A stretch of 64,000 nt of DNA, taken from the NCBI GenBank assembly GCA_949126835.1, contig OX421500.1:31912141-31976140 (forward strand), given 5' to 3'. The notes beneath the pieces were generated by a model. It searched no databases. It was given only the letters and a program-made list of their open reading frames with translations, and had not been told where the DNA came from. Origin of the DNA: Anisus vortex. Lineage: Eukaryota; Mollusca; Gastropoda; Planorbidae. Below, piece by piece: positions 11,415 to 23,198 of the stretch. The translations under genes and the position numbers were made by a program. How positions within the stretch are numbered: the stretch's first letter is position 1; the number at the start of each line of letters is the position of its first letter.

Positions 11415-12256
11415 CTTTCATATACGCAGGCCACTCTTCACATCTTCATTATCTTTCATATAAGCAGGCCACTCTTCACATCTTCATTATCTTTCATATA
11501 AGCAGGCCACTCTTCACATCTTCATTATCTTTCATATAAGCAGGCCACTTATCACATCTTCATTATCTTTCATATAAGCAGGCCACTCTTCACATCTTCA
11601 TTATCTTTCATATAAGCAGGCCACTCTTCACGTCTTCATTATCTTTCATATAAGCAGGCCACTCTTCACATCTTCATTATCTTTCATATAAGCAGGCCAC
11701 TCTTCACATCTTCATTATCTTTCATATAAGCAGGCCACTCTTCACATCTTCATTATCTTTCATATAAGCAGGCCACTCTTCACATCTTCATTATCTTTCA
11801 TATAAGCAGGCCACTCTTCACATCTTCATTATCTTTCATATAAGCAGGCCACTCTTCACATCTTCATTATCTTTCATATAAGCAGGCCACTCTTCACATC
11901 TTCATTATCTTTCATATAAGCAGGCCACTCTTCACATCTTCATTATCTTTCATATAAGCAGGCCACCCTTCACATCTTCATTATCTTTCATATAAGCAGG
12001 CCACTCTTCACATCTTCATTATCTTTCATATAAGCAGGCCACTCTTCACATCTTCATTATCTTTCATATAAGCAGGCCACTCTTCACATCTTCATTATCT
12101 TTCATATAAGCAGGCCACTCTTCACATCTTCATTATCTTTCATATAAGCAGGCCACTCTTCACATCTTCATTATCTTTCATATAAGCAGGCCACTCTTCA
12201 CATCTTCATTATCTTTCATATAAGCAGGCCACTCTTCACATCTTCATTATCTTTCC
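11415..12256. repeat. 38-bp satellite, about 22 copies
   Basis: The unit begins CTTTCATATAAGCAGGCCAC; successive starts (11453, 11491 and so on) are 38 bp apart. Copies are almost identical, with only rare changes such as CTTATC near 11549, CGTC near 11630 and ACCCTT near 11966. This indicates recent expansion or homogenisation. Confidence 0.97.
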
Positions 12257-12285
12257 CTCCTGTCAGTCTCCAGGCCACAGTACCG

Positions 12286-12690
12286 CAAAGTCCAATTTAA
12301 CTTCGAAACGTGAATTTATTTTAATATTTCTAATTTATTCTTGAAAACTCACATTTATCTTCGAAGCTCGAATGTACATTCAAAGTCAAAATTTATTTTT
12401 AAAAATCTAATATATCTTCGAAAATTCAAATTTATCCTCACCACTTTAATTTATCTTGACAAGTCTAATTGCTCTTTAAAACATTCATTTATCTTTTAAA
12501 ACTCAAATATTTCTTCAAATCTCTAATTTTTCTCCAAAACTCTATTTTTTCTTCAAAAACTAATCTACATTCAAAACTCTAATTTATCTTCAAATCTAAA
12601 ACAGCTCTACACAACACTAATTTATATTAAAAATTCTAATTTATAGTCCAAAATATTTTAAACTCTGTTACAAATGTTCACCACTCTAAT
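12286..12690. repeat. Strongly degenerate minisatellite
   Basis: Loose repeats of CTCTAATTTATCTTCAAAA at spacings of roughly 25-30 bp, with many substitutions and indels. It directly follows the homogeneous 38-bp array but is unrelated in sequence. Confidence 0.6.
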
Positions 12691-13600
12691 CATATCTAGC
12701 TAAGGCAAAAGTATGCCCTCGTTGAGGCAATAGCCACTTTTCTATTGTGGCTTGACAGATTCTTCGGTTCCTACTACTACTAACTTGCCACCAAGTGCCA
12801 AGTATGTTCTTCACAGTCTCTACACAAGCGCCTGGTTTCAATAATTACTCATGGTGACTCTCCGACAAGGCACGCGGCTACAGAAACGATAAAAAGCAGT
12901 TTACGAAAAACCCAATACTTTTCAATTAAAAAAAAAAATCCGCTAGTGGCTCTAATCATCCCATACCCCACCCTACCACTATTGTACAAACCGGACTTCT
13001 TTCAATAATATACCAGACACAGCGCGTGTCTGCGACCTCAAATATATAAAAAAATTCCAAGCAGGGGAAAATATTTAAAGAGAAAAAAATAAAGTCGTAA
13101 ATTCTAGAAAATATGGAACGATCTCCGGTTGAACGGGCGATGAGGTGGGCTGACGGGGGCCCATCCGTTGACGGCTTCGAGGGCGGGCTGGGGGCTCACA
13201 TCAAAGACTCCCCCCCCCCTTTTCATGAAAAAACAGTTTTTCTTTTCTTCGTCTCGGCGAGTTGTGCCTTTGTCTTAAAGTGAATATTTTTGTAGCAAAT
13301 GTCGATTATGAAGAGAGATAAAAAAAATATGGACCACAGGCAATAAAGTGTTAGAGGGAATAAATAAATAAATTATTAAAAAAAAATAACGCAACTGCGT
13401 GCCGCCAATAAAACGGCTGGATAACAATGCGCTTTGCGTGCCTATAGGTGAGGGTTCACAGATCCTGTAGAAAGACAAGACCTTGCCGCTGCACGTAAAA
13501 CGTTTGTTTCCGTTGGGTGACTAGCGACACTGTTTGCTGAGTTTATTTATGCTAACCAGTTTTACGGTTGCCGGGTTTTAGCGCTACCGTAGACTCCCCA
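12691..13600. other. Unique sequence, no gene supported
   Basis: A moderately GC-rich patch at 13120-13265 includes a C run. The minus-strand frame at 13275-13478 is short and unrecognised. Confidence 0.45.
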
Positions 13601-13601
13601 G

Positions 13602-13603
<2 letters not shown>

Positions 13604-13655
<52 letters not shown>

Positions 13656-13722
13656 CTTTCTGTTTTCGTTATCTTCCTTAATCTTTGTTCCGTTAAATTC
13701 GTCTCTCTTTCTCTCTCTCTCT
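13604..13722. repeat. CT microsatellite, two blocks
   Basis: An uninterrupted CT run at about 13604-13651 and a shorter CTCT block at 13702-13722. Confidence 0.93.
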
Positions 13723-14261
13723 GCTTCACCCGTTCTCTTATCTTTCTAATAAGATATATAAACGAATAGCTAGACAGACAGAAAGACTGATTTTGATACT
13801 TAGAGACAGACATGCGGATAGGTTGATCAATAGATGTTTAATAATAAATAGAGAAACATATGGTGGGTAGATAGATTGACGAATGAACGAAAATCTGACA
13901 AGCTGGATGCATGGATAGATAAATAAAAAATAAAAAGAGAGAGAGAAATGTGGATATGCAGATAGATTGCATGGTTGATTGTTAGGTTAATACATATGGT
14001 ACAATAGGAGAAGCACCAATATGAATGTGCTCACACATACGCAAGCGTAGGCTACACGCATACACAGGCTATACGCACACATACACGATTTACACACAGG
14101 CAACATACACACATACATGCATGCAAACATATACGACATACATGCAGGCAACACACGTGTGCAGACATCTATGAAAGGATCCGTCAATACTTGATAAACA
14201 AAGCGGCTGTAAAATAAACAGGGTGTTCCACTGATTGTCTCTGCAGCATAAAACCATATAG

Positions 14262-14291
14262 AGAGTAAGAGAGAGAGAGAGAGAGGAGTAC

Positions 14292-14325
<34 letters not shown>

Positions 14326-14520
14326 CAAATATGAGAGAGATAGAAAGAGAGTGAGAGAGAGAGAAAATACATAGGTATTCAAATAGAGAAAAGGGAAAAA
14401 AGGAGAAGAGTAGGGCAAGAGAAGAGCGAGAAATATTTTTAAAAAGAGAGTTTAAAGAGCGGGTCAAAATAGAAAAGAAGAGAGAAAGAAAGAGAAAAAG
14501 AGAGAAAAAAAATGTATAAA
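14262..14520. repeat. GA-rich low-complexity tract
   Basis: Several GAGA runs separated by AAAG-rich sequence lead into the 45-bp array. Confidence 0.85.
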
Positions 14521-14555
14521 AAGAAAGATGGGTAGAAGTTTTGAGAAAAAGAGAC

Positions 14556-15797
14556 AAATAGGTGATATATAGAGAAAACAAACTATAGAGACAGTGTAAG
14601 AGATAGGAGATATATAGAGAAAACAAACTATAGAGACAGTGTAAGAGATAGGAGATATATAGAGAAAACAAACTATAGAGACAGTGTAAGAGATAGGAGA
14701 TATATAGAGAAAACAAACTATAGAGACAGTGTAAGAGATAGGAGATATATAGAGAAAACAAACTATAGAGACAGTGTAAGAGATAGGAGATATATAGAGA
14801 AAACAAACTATAGAGACAGTGTAAGAGATAGGAGATATATAGAGAAAACAAACTATAGAGACAGTGTAAGAGATAGGAGATATATAGAGAAAACAAACTA
14901 TAGAGACAGTGTAAGAGATAGGAGATATATAGAGAAAACAAACTATAGAGACAGTGTAAGAGATAGGAGATATATAGAGAAAACAAACTATAGAGACAGT
15001 GTAAGAGATAGGAGATATATAGAGAAAACCAACTATAGAGACTGTGTAAGAGATAGGTTATATATAGAGAAAACAATCTATAGAGACAGTATAAGAGATA
15101 GGAGATATATAGAGAAAACAAACTATAGAGACAGTGTAAGATATAGGAGATATATAGAGAAAACAAACTATAGAGACAGTATAAGAGATAGGTGATATAT
15201 AGAGAAAACAAACTATAGAGACAGTGTAAGAGATAGGTCATATATATAGAGAAAACAAACTATAGAGAGACTGTGTAAGAGATAGGTAATATATATAGAG
15301 AAAACAAACTATAGAGAGACTGTGTAAGAGATAGGTCATATATATAGAGAAAACAAACTATAGAGAGACTGTGTAAGAGATAGGTCATATATATATAGAA
15401 AACAAACTATAGAGACAGTGTAAGAGATAGGTCATATATATAGAGAAAACAAACTATAGAGAGACTGTGTAAGAGATAGGAGATATATAGAGAAAACAAA
15501 CTATAGAGACTGTGTAAGAGATAGGAGATATATAGAGAAAACAAACTATAGAGACTGTGTAAGAGATAGGAGATATATAGAGAAAACAAACTATAGAGAG
15601 ACTGTGTAAGATATAGGAGATATATAGAGAAAACAAACTATAGAGAGACTGTGTAAAGAGATAGGAGATATATAGAGAAAACAAACTATAGAGAGACTGT
15701 GTAAGAGATAGGAGATATATAGAGAAAACAAACTATAGAGACTGTGTAAGAGATAGGAGATATATAGAGAAAACAAACTATAGAGACTGTGTAAGAG
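14556..15797. repeat. 45-bp satellite, about 27 copies
   Basis: Core copies repeat exactly every 45 bp between about 14580 and 15030; one part of the unit is AGAGAAAACAAACTATAGAG. Both flanks are more varied. At 15236-15480 the units gain extra TA or GAGA bases and the length varies, which breaks the frame. On the minus strand 45 bp equals 15 codons, so a 383-codon frame runs through it. The peptide is a hydrophobic repeat with no domain and is rejected as a gene. Confidence 0.97.
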
Positions 15798-16034
15798 AGG
15801 CAGAGTGACAAAGAGGGGGAAATATCTTAAAAGAGAGACAGAGATAGAAAAAATGTATATAAAGAGAGGGAGAGTTTATACACATGAGAGAGAAAAAAAT
15901 GGAAGAGAAAGAGATAGGTAGTACAGAGGGAGGAGTGGAGAGAAAAGGAGTAAAAAAAAGAGAAAAGAGATGCAAGGAGTGATGAAAAGGAAGAGATAGG
16001 AAGGAGAGATGTGTGTGTGTGTTGGGGAGGGGTG

Positions 16035-16570
16035 GAAAGTAAGAGACAGATAAAGAGAGATAGAGAGAAGTAAAGAGAGAGATAGAGAGAAGTAAAGAGA
16101 GATAGAGAGAAGTAAAGAGAGAGATAGAGAGAAGTAAAGAGCGAGATAGAGAGAAGTAAAGAGAGATAGAGAGAAGTAAAGAGAGAGATAGAGAGAAGTA
16201 AAGAGAGATAGAGAGAAGTAAAGAGAGAGATAGAGAGAAGTAAAGAGAGATAGAGAGAAGTAAAGAGAGAGATAGAGAGAAGTAAAGAGAGATAGAGAGA
16301 AGTAAAGAGAGAGATAGAGAGAAGTAAAGAGAGATAGAGAGAAGTAAAGAGAGAGATAGAGAGAAGTAAAGAGCGAGATAGAGAGAAGTAAAGAGAGAGA
16401 TAGAGAGAAGTAAAGAGCGAGATAGAGAGAAGTAAAGAGAGAGATAGAGAGAAGTAAAGAGCGAGATAGAGAGAAGTAAAGAGAGAGTTAGAGAGAAGTA
16501 AAGAGAGAGATAGAGAGAAGTAAAGAGAGAGATAAAGAGACAGACGCAGACGAGAGAAAGAGAAAGTAGA
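16035..16570. repeat. GA-rich minisatellite, 20/22-bp units
   Basis: Alternating units end in GATAGAGAGAAGTAAA, with either AGAGA or AGAGAGA spacers and occasional GAGCGA variants. The long minus-strand frame across it (15778-16770, SLYFSLSLSLLLSI repeats) is a product of the array. Confidence 0.95.
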
Positions 16571-17143
16571 GAGAAATTGAGAAATCTGGAGAGAAAGTGT
16601 CCACTATGCCAAAGACAAGCAAATAGTTTGTGCGGCAAAGGACAAAATATTTGATTAGCTATTGTATATAAAAATCGTATGGGTTTTGTGTGTGCGCGCA
16701 TGTGTGTGTGTGCATGTGGAGGGTAAGGGGCGCACGAGGGCGCCACCAGGGCATTACGCAGCTCTATCACGTACGATAGATTAAAAAAAAATGTAAAACT
16801 TGTCCTATTAGCTTTATATGAGCGTTTAATGGGCTCGTCTTTTTAAATGACGCAGAAAGACAGGGGGGAGATAAAGAAGGTCCGTATCTCCTTCCATCTC
16901 GGACAAACCCTCCCACCCCCCTCATTCCCCGCCTTTCAACCCTCCTTATATCTGTCCCAACTGCCTTAATATCTTCCTTTACTTACAAATTACCCACACA
17001 ATAGATCACAGGCTCTTGTTAAATGGAGTTGTTGATGCTTTTTTATTTTCTTCTTTAAAACTCCAAATTCTTTCAATTTTTTCTTTAAGGTCCACAATTC
17101 TTCTCCACGCGATTGTTTCCAGAAAAGATGGGATGATCAATTA

Positions 17144-17184
17144 CCCCCTCCCTCCCTCCCTCCCTCCCTCCCTCCCTCCCTCCA
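17144..17184. repeat. CCCT tetranucleotide repeat
   Basis: About ten CCCT units within a pyrimidine-rich stretch. Confidence 0.92.
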
Positions 17185-18189
17185 CCACCCCACCGGCCCC
17201 AATTCCTCAGCCCCTAACCCCCCACCCCTTATTTAGCGTTGGATATCAGGTTCCGAATTTCCCATAATAATCATGTCATAAAAAATGGAGGAAAAAACAG
17301 CAACAAAAACCCCAAAACAACGGTAGACGCTGAAAACAGAGTAAGACCGAGTGATCAGCCTAGACGTAGGGAATACCCCCTCCCTCCCCCTTTTCACCCG
17401 TATCCTCCCTGACCCGGCACCCTCACCCCCCCCCCCCACCCCCAACATACACACCCTTTTATGGAAAGGAGAAATAAAATCACTGTCCAAACAGTGGCGT
17501 TTGTTTATTTGTTATTTTTGTTTTGTTTCGCTTTTTTTTTTATATTTTAGAATATTTTTTTAACAAGCCTTGAAAGGTTGTAGTTTTTAATGCTGTAGAA
17601 TATGAGTAAGCAGACTGTTAACATTGAATATCTATCTGAATGTATATCTATCACATATCTAATACGTAATACCTATATATCCACCGTCTACCTATCATCT
17701 ATCTATCGATGTATCTATCAACCATTCAGAGTTTGAGTGACATATAGATCTATAGATAGGCGTTTGAGTGACATATAGATCTATAGATAGGCAGACACAG
17801 AGATAGACAATCAGACTGGGACAGAAAGAGAATAAGAGAGGATGAAAGAGCGAGAGAGAGAGAGAGTTAGATATAGACATAACCATGAAATTAAGAAACA
17901 GAGAGAGAGAGCGAGATAGCCTACCAGAGCAAAGAGATTCAGAAATAGGGACAGACAGATAGAATACGATTTGAAACAGTCAGAGATATAGAATAAAAAG
18001 ATAGAAATAAAGAAAGAAGAATAAAAACTTCAAATGATGTAGGTAAATAGTTTTCGTTGTTTTTTTTTTTCTTCCTTTCGTGTTTTAAGTTTCCATCCTT
18101 TATGCTTCTATGCATGTTTATGCAATAACAAAGGGGCATGGGATTGGACTTATTAAAACAACGATCTAGGAGAAAGAGAGAAAAAAAAG

Positions 18190-18220
<31 letters not shown>

Positions 18221-19005
18221 CGAAGGAATGAAAAATAAAACAACATGCTTCTAAAAAGATTTCTTTATTTTCGATCTTTAAAAAAAAAATCTGTAGCGTA
18301 CGAGAAGAAGTAGGAATCAATAGACGATTGCTTTTAAATCTCCACCCCTACCCCACCTCACCCCTCTATTGTCTCCCCCCCCTCCTCCTTCCATGACATG
18401 CCCAGCCAGGTACAGACGGGGACAAAATAAACTCGACACCCCCAAGTCAAAAATAAACACTGCATTGGGAGAAGAGAACAACAGACGACAGAGAAGCGAG
18501 GGTCTAAAGTCAGACGAGTTGACCAGTGTGGTGGCAAAAGGAAGGGAGATGGGGGCGTGGAAGGGGGAGATAGGGGGAGGGTGGGGGTATTATAGTTGAC
18601 TCAGGTCAACATAAAACAATGACACAAACAAAACAAACAAAAAAAAATAAAGAATAAATTTACATCTTATGTCATGAATAGTAGTCCTGTGTATAATGTG
18701 CTTTCTGATGGGTTACTGTTACGGTTAAAACCATCGTGGTAAAATGCATTTTTTTCGTGTCATTTTGACAGCTTGTGGTTTTGAATGTAACATAATATGA
18801 CACAGATTTAACACACACAGTGGGCAGACCAAAACAGACCCGGAGAAAGTCGGTTGCAACTCGATATAGGCTGCTGGTTTCACGTGAACCCAACTGAGGG
18901 GAGCCGCTCAAGATCGATGGCTAGGTGTAGTTACGGCCCTTTTCTCTAATAGGGACCCCATGGATTAAATCTATTATCGATTATCTATTTATAAAATATA
19001 TGAAA
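17185..19005. other. Mixed sequence with short repeats, no gene supported
   Basis: It contains a C run near 17427-17437, a direct duplication of about 31 bp (GTTTGAGTGACATATAGATC) at 17732-17793, GA runs at 17848-17866 and 18188-18216, and a short GC-rich patch at 18845-18960. No conserved protein was recognised. Confidence 0.5.
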
Positions 19006-19625
19006 TGCTCTCTGTGTGTGTGGATTCCGATCCCCATTGGTTAATTTTAAGAACCTGACCTTATTGTTTCATATTTCACTTTTGCGATCTTGCTTCCGCT
19101 ATGTGTTCTCTCTAGCTGGGTGGTTAGCATATCCGACTGTCATGTGTGCAATCTGGGTTCGATTCCCCACTGATAACTTTTTTTTTCTTTTTCTACTTTA
19201 AAAAGATTTTTACAGAATTTGAGAAATTTAAGTTTTCCTAAAATGTTTTCAGTAAGTAAAATCTAATAATTATATTTTAGTCATGCGGCCCACTTGTGTT
19301 CGATTCTCAGTCAGGGATAGTCCTAACTTTTTGTTAAAAAAAAAGAAATGCCCTTTTTTTAAAAATCCGATTACAATATTTATTTTAAATTCATTTCGTA
19401 AATGTTTTCAGTAAATAAATTTTTTTTTATTATAGCTTTCTGTTCATTGCAGTTCAGTAGTTCATAAATTGTGTATCTGTAGCTTATATTATAGTTTAGG
19501 CATATGTAATTTTGTATCTGTAGCTTATATTATAGTTTAGGCATATGTAATTTTGTATCTGTAGCTTATATTATAGTTTAGGCCTATGTAATTTTACCGG
19601 GGCAACGCCGGAGAATTTAGCTTGC
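19006..19625 (+). mobile_element. tRNA-derived SINE family B, copy 3, composite
   Basis: The head reads TAGCTGGGTGGTTAGCATAT (A-box region), then CTGGGTTCGATTCCCCAC (B box). A second degenerate B-box-like block, TGTGTTCGATTCTCAG, lies near 19295. Each is followed by a T- or A-rich stretch and an AAATGTTTTCAGTAA motif (about 19237 and 19399), so the body is internally duplicated with an offset of about 160 bp. The tail has three 41-bp units and a GC hairpin, CCGGGGCAACGCCGG, then AGAATTTAGCTTG, as in copy 2. No target-site duplication could be defended. Confidence 0.6.
19470..19595. repeat. Three 41-bp tandem units inside the SINE-like element
   Basis: TGTATCTGTAGCTTATATTA begins at 19472, 19513 and 19554. 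Copy 2 (10905-11163) has a single TATCTGTAGTTTATA at the equivalent place, so the expansion occurred within this copy. Confidence 0.88.
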
Positions 19626-20759
19626 ATATTATATTATAGACTATATATGTTGGCTTTAATACTTTGCCCACATATTCCTTAATGAGCGCACTCCAAACTT
19701 CTATGTCAAGTTTTTATTGTTCCTAATTTACAATTTCTATGTCTATAATAATCCTAATGTTGTTTTTTTTATAATGCGTAGCAGCGTAAAGGGGACTTCG
19801 AATACTGCGAAATACAGACAGGTATCAAGGTATGTAAAACACTAACATTAATTCATGCTTATTCGACTTAATTTTGACTAAAATCCCATATTCACGTAAA
19901 TATCAGGTTGGCCAAAAGGAAGCAAACATTTTTTAAGGAATTTTTTAAAACTCAATACCGGATTCAGGATTTAGAAACCTCAACTTGTCGGAATACCCCG
20001 TTGGCTAAAACTGAATAGCAGGACATACTCTAGGTGCCAGAGTTCAAGAGCTCGCGGAATTTCTCTCGGATCCATATTGACAAGTACTAATGAGGCCTGA
20101 CCTTTTACAAGTGGAAGAGTTCATGAACTTCCGGTGCTATTTTTAATTATTTTAGGCATTTCCGTAAACAAAAAAAATCTAAGCATGATATTGCTGTTGT
20201 TTGACAATTGATTTCAACCTCGACGTGCAAGTTCTGGTCTTTTAGAAATATACAAAGGCTACAAGAATAATTATGAGGAATCCGTTCTTAACATCAAAAG
20301 TGAGTAAGCGATAATTAATACTCAAAGTGTTAGTCACGTAAAGTTAAATTTAGATTTGTTTATAAAATAAAATAAATTAGTCAAGAGTTGCGTCTTTGGA
20401 TATTAAAAAACACAATCAGTAGATTTATAAAAACATAACACAAAAAGTATTTTGTATCAAGCAATAAGTTTGAGATTATAAATAGGTGATTCTTCACGTC
20501 TGACATTCACAATCCATCGGTATTTTTTTTTTGGCAACATCTTTTGGAAATAAAAAAATAATTAAACTCCTACAACTTTTTGTACAACCAATAACGCAGC
20601 ACATAGACATGTTTTTTTTTTATCAAATGAGCGAATTGGACCGGAAATGTTGTTTACTACGACCCTTTATGCATGCATGATATTTAAGACTTGTCAATTC
20701 TTCCTCGGAATTCCTACCAAGTAACCACCACAGAATATGTATATTTATTATGTGGTAAC
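19626..20759. other. AT-rich sequence, no gene seen
   Basis: Unique AT-rich DNA with no convincing open frame or repeat. Confidence 0.5.
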
Positions 20760-20826
20760 CACCGCTTTGCTTTTGTTCCCGTTGGACCAAATTGATCCAT
20801 AGGGTCAGTGAAGCAGCGTTCACCAG
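20760..20826 (-). mobile_element. tRNA-SINE family A, 3' fragment
   Basis: The plus strand reads CCGTTGGACCAAATTGATCC, then GTGAAGCAGCGTTCACCAGTTT. It aligns with the reverse-oriented copy at 57168-57420 (GTCGGACCTAATTGATCG, then AAGTGAAGCAGCGTTCACCAGTTT). Confidence 0.65.
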
Positions 20827-21000
20827 TTTCAGATGGCACGGTGGTTGAGCGTCAGCGCGTTCGACTGGCGTACCGGACAAAAATTCGTATCCTTGTGAAG
20901 TCTGGGACTTGCGATGACACTCGGTAGTTTTCGGCAATGACAGCTTTCGACAATTTCACCGGCCCTATAAATCAATTTGGTCCGACGGAATACTTAATTT
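20827..21000 (+). mobile_element. tRNA-SINE family A, diverged copy
   Basis: The head reads GGCACGGTGGTTGAGCGTCA, then CGCGTTCGACTGGCGTACC. The body is shortened, and the end (TTCACCGGCCCTATAAATCA, then TTTGGTCCGACGGAATACTT) matches the 3' part of the copy at 47078-47338. It abuts an oppositely oriented fragment on its left. Confidence 0.6.
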
Positions 21001-21475
21001 TACTTGAATTAATTAATTACCTTTAAATTACATACTTTTCTACGAAGTATTTAATTTTTTGGGCTGTGGTATTGAATTTTTAGTGTCATTTTGAATTTCT
21101 TTTGAATTAAAGATGAACACATTTATCTGAATTATTGAATTTTCTTAAAATTACTTAATTTCACTTTCTTCTTCTAGTGTTTGTTGGAGGATTTAGACCA
21201 GAAGTCCAATGCTTGTGATGAACTACGCAGTGTCTGTCAGTTGCTTCAGTCCACCAAATAGTTTGCTATTGAAGGACGTTTTCTGGGATCGTATGCTTGA
21301 TTGGGTATAGTGGTACTGGGGGGCAGGTTTAAATTTCCTTTGAATTGTTGAATTTCGTTTTCAATTATTGACATTACCATGATTTTTTTGGACTGACCTT
21401 GAATTATGGAATTTTCCTGGAATTATTGAAATTCCCCCACGGTGTTATTGAATTTTCCCCTTGAATTATCGAGCC
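20985..21475. repeat. Degenerate TTGAATTATTGAATTTTC repeats, interrupted
   Basis: Loosely repeated TTGAATTATTGAATTTTC motifs occur at 20985-21160 and again at 21330-21475. The LINE tail at 21166-21333 lies between them, so it probably inserted into an existing old minisatellite. Confidence 0.55.
21166..21333 (-). mobile_element. LINE 3' end with GAA-type tail, degenerate
   Basis: On the minus strand it reads towards CTAGAAGAAGAAAG at 21166-21179. It aligns with the split copy at 50038-50188 plus 50768-50965; shared blocks are CAGTTGCTKCAGTCCACCA and TAGTTTGCTATTGAAGG versus CAGTTTGTCGTTGAAGG. At 21301-21314 it keeps the uninterrupted sequence TTGGGTATAGTGGT, where the other copy carries an inserted MITE. 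It is a non-coding remnant of a reverse-transcriptase C terminus. Confidence 0.7.
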
Positions 21476-21604
21476 TTCCTTCTTCTGTTTTAACCAAACA
21501 TGGCGTTGAGCGCTTTACATGTATTTATTTTAACACGACAAAAAAAAATGCGTTTCTGAAATAAATTTTTTTTCACCTCCATTGAATAACATGCCAACTA
21601 ACCC

Positions 21605-21605
<1 letters not shown>

Positions 21606-21680
<75 letters not shown>
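21606..21680. repeat. GA microsatellite
   Basis: A near-perfect GA run of about 70 bp. Confidence 0.96.
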
Positions 21681-21683
<3 letters not shown>

Positions 21684-22480
21684 GTAGAGAGACAAGTAGC
21701 CCACCACCATTGCGATCTGCCTTTACCCAGCTCCCCCTCCCCCACCCCCTTACTACCGAGAAGGATTATAAGTAAACAGTGCAGCACGTTAAGATAACAT
21801 TACGCTGCGCTTACAATATAAAACTGGCGAACAATGGAGATGACAGAGTAATAACTTGCAGCATTTGTCCCGGGGAGGAGAGATGGATTAGTCCCAGCAT
21901 TCCACACGTCGACGAAGTGGCACTTTTCTCTAAAACACCCGATGGACAAAATACACATTTAGAATTCAGTTGAAGAAAGAAATAAAAAAGTACAATACAG
22001 AAAGTGGAGTGACGAGGAAGCGGCGAGTGGTTAAAATCACTCGAATGATTTAGACCTCCATTTTTGATTTGTTGTTGGCATTTTCTTTTCTTCCCAATTC
22101 ATGACGTGCTCAGAGAAATTTATTTTGTAAATCTATTGGGTAAATAGAATCATTTTTTGGAAAGAAAAAAGAAAGAATTTAAAATTTTACATTTTGTTTG
22201 AAGCGTTTATTTTTGGTGACAGAAAAAGAAAACACAATTTTGGAGGAAAGTTTACGATATTACTAATCTTTACAATATTAACAAAAATTGTAACCAACTG
22301 TAAATATGGGTTATCAAAACAGTTAAAGAACGTAAGAAATATAGCGTGAGAAATATAAAAAGTAAGAAAAATAAAAGTAAGAAAAAAAGAAAGAAATATA
22401 TCTGGCTGTAAGACATAAAAAAAATTGCATTGACAATTACTAAAGAAAAACTTATGTTATTAAAAAAAAGGTAAGAATAA
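21681..22480. other. Spacer, AT-rich
   Basis: The plus-strand frame at 21779-21973 (64 codons) is unrecognised. The region from 22320 contains AAGTAAGAAA motifs that foreshadow the 29-bp array. Confidence 0.45.
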
Positions 22481-22485
22481 TAGTA

Positions 22486-23190
22486 GTGAGAAATACAGCT
22501 TTAAGAAATATTGCAGTGGAAATACAAAAGTAAGAACTATTGCATAGAAATACAAAAGTAAGAACTATTGCATAGAAATACAAAAGTAAGAAATATTGCA
22601 GTGGAAATACAAAAGTAAGAAATATTGCAGTGGAAATACAAAAGTAAGAAATATTGCAGTGGAAATACAAAAGTAAGAAATAATGCAGTGGAAATACAAA
22701 AGTAAGAAATATTGCAGTGGAAATACAAAAATAAGAATAATTGCAGTGGAAATACAAAAGTAAGAAATATTGCAGTGAGAAATACAAAAGTAAGAAATAT
22801 TGCAGTGGAAATACAAAAGTAAGAAATATTGCAGTGAGAAATACAAAAGTAAGAAATATTGCAGTGAGAATTACAAAAGTAAGAAATATTGCAGTGGAAA
22901 TACAAAAGTAAGAAATATTGCAGTGGAAATACAAAAGTAAGAAATATTGCAGTGGAAATACAAAAATAAGAATAATTGCAGTGGAAATACAAAAGTAAGA
23001 AATATTGCAGTGAGAAATACAAAAGTAAGAAATATTGCAGTGGAAATACAAAAGTAAGAAATATTGCAGTGGAAATACAAAAGTAAGAAATATTGCAGTG
23101 GAAATACAAAAATAAGAATAATTGCAGTGGAAATACAAAAGTAAGAAATATTGCAGTCAGAAATACAAAAGTAAGAAATATTGCATTGGA
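22486..23190. repeat. 29-bp minisatellite, about 24 copies
   Basis: The unit starts GAAATATTGCAGTGGAAATA; 30-bp variants carry GTGAGAAATAC. The length variants shift the frame, yet the unit has few stop codons on the minus strand, so several overlapping open frames appear (YFHCNISYFCIS repeats). None is a gene. Confidence 0.96.
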
Positions 23191-23198
23191 AAATACAG

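Noticed and set aside
11415..12256. Possible CRISPR array (regular repeats)
   Set aside because: The 38-bp units are directly head to tail with no unique spacers, there are no cas genes, and the DNA is eukaryotic.
14090..15241. A 383-codon minus-strand open frame encoding SLFSLYISYLLHCLY repeats
   Set aside because: It lies wholly within the 45-bp satellite and its GA-rich flank; 45 is a multiple of 3 and the unit lacks stop codons. There is no domain, start context or non-repeat coding part.
19100..19170. tRNA gene at the A/B boxes of family B copy 3
   Set aside because: No acceptor stem; the same unit recurs at 3333 and 10905 with conserved non-tRNA sequence, so it is a dispersed repeat.
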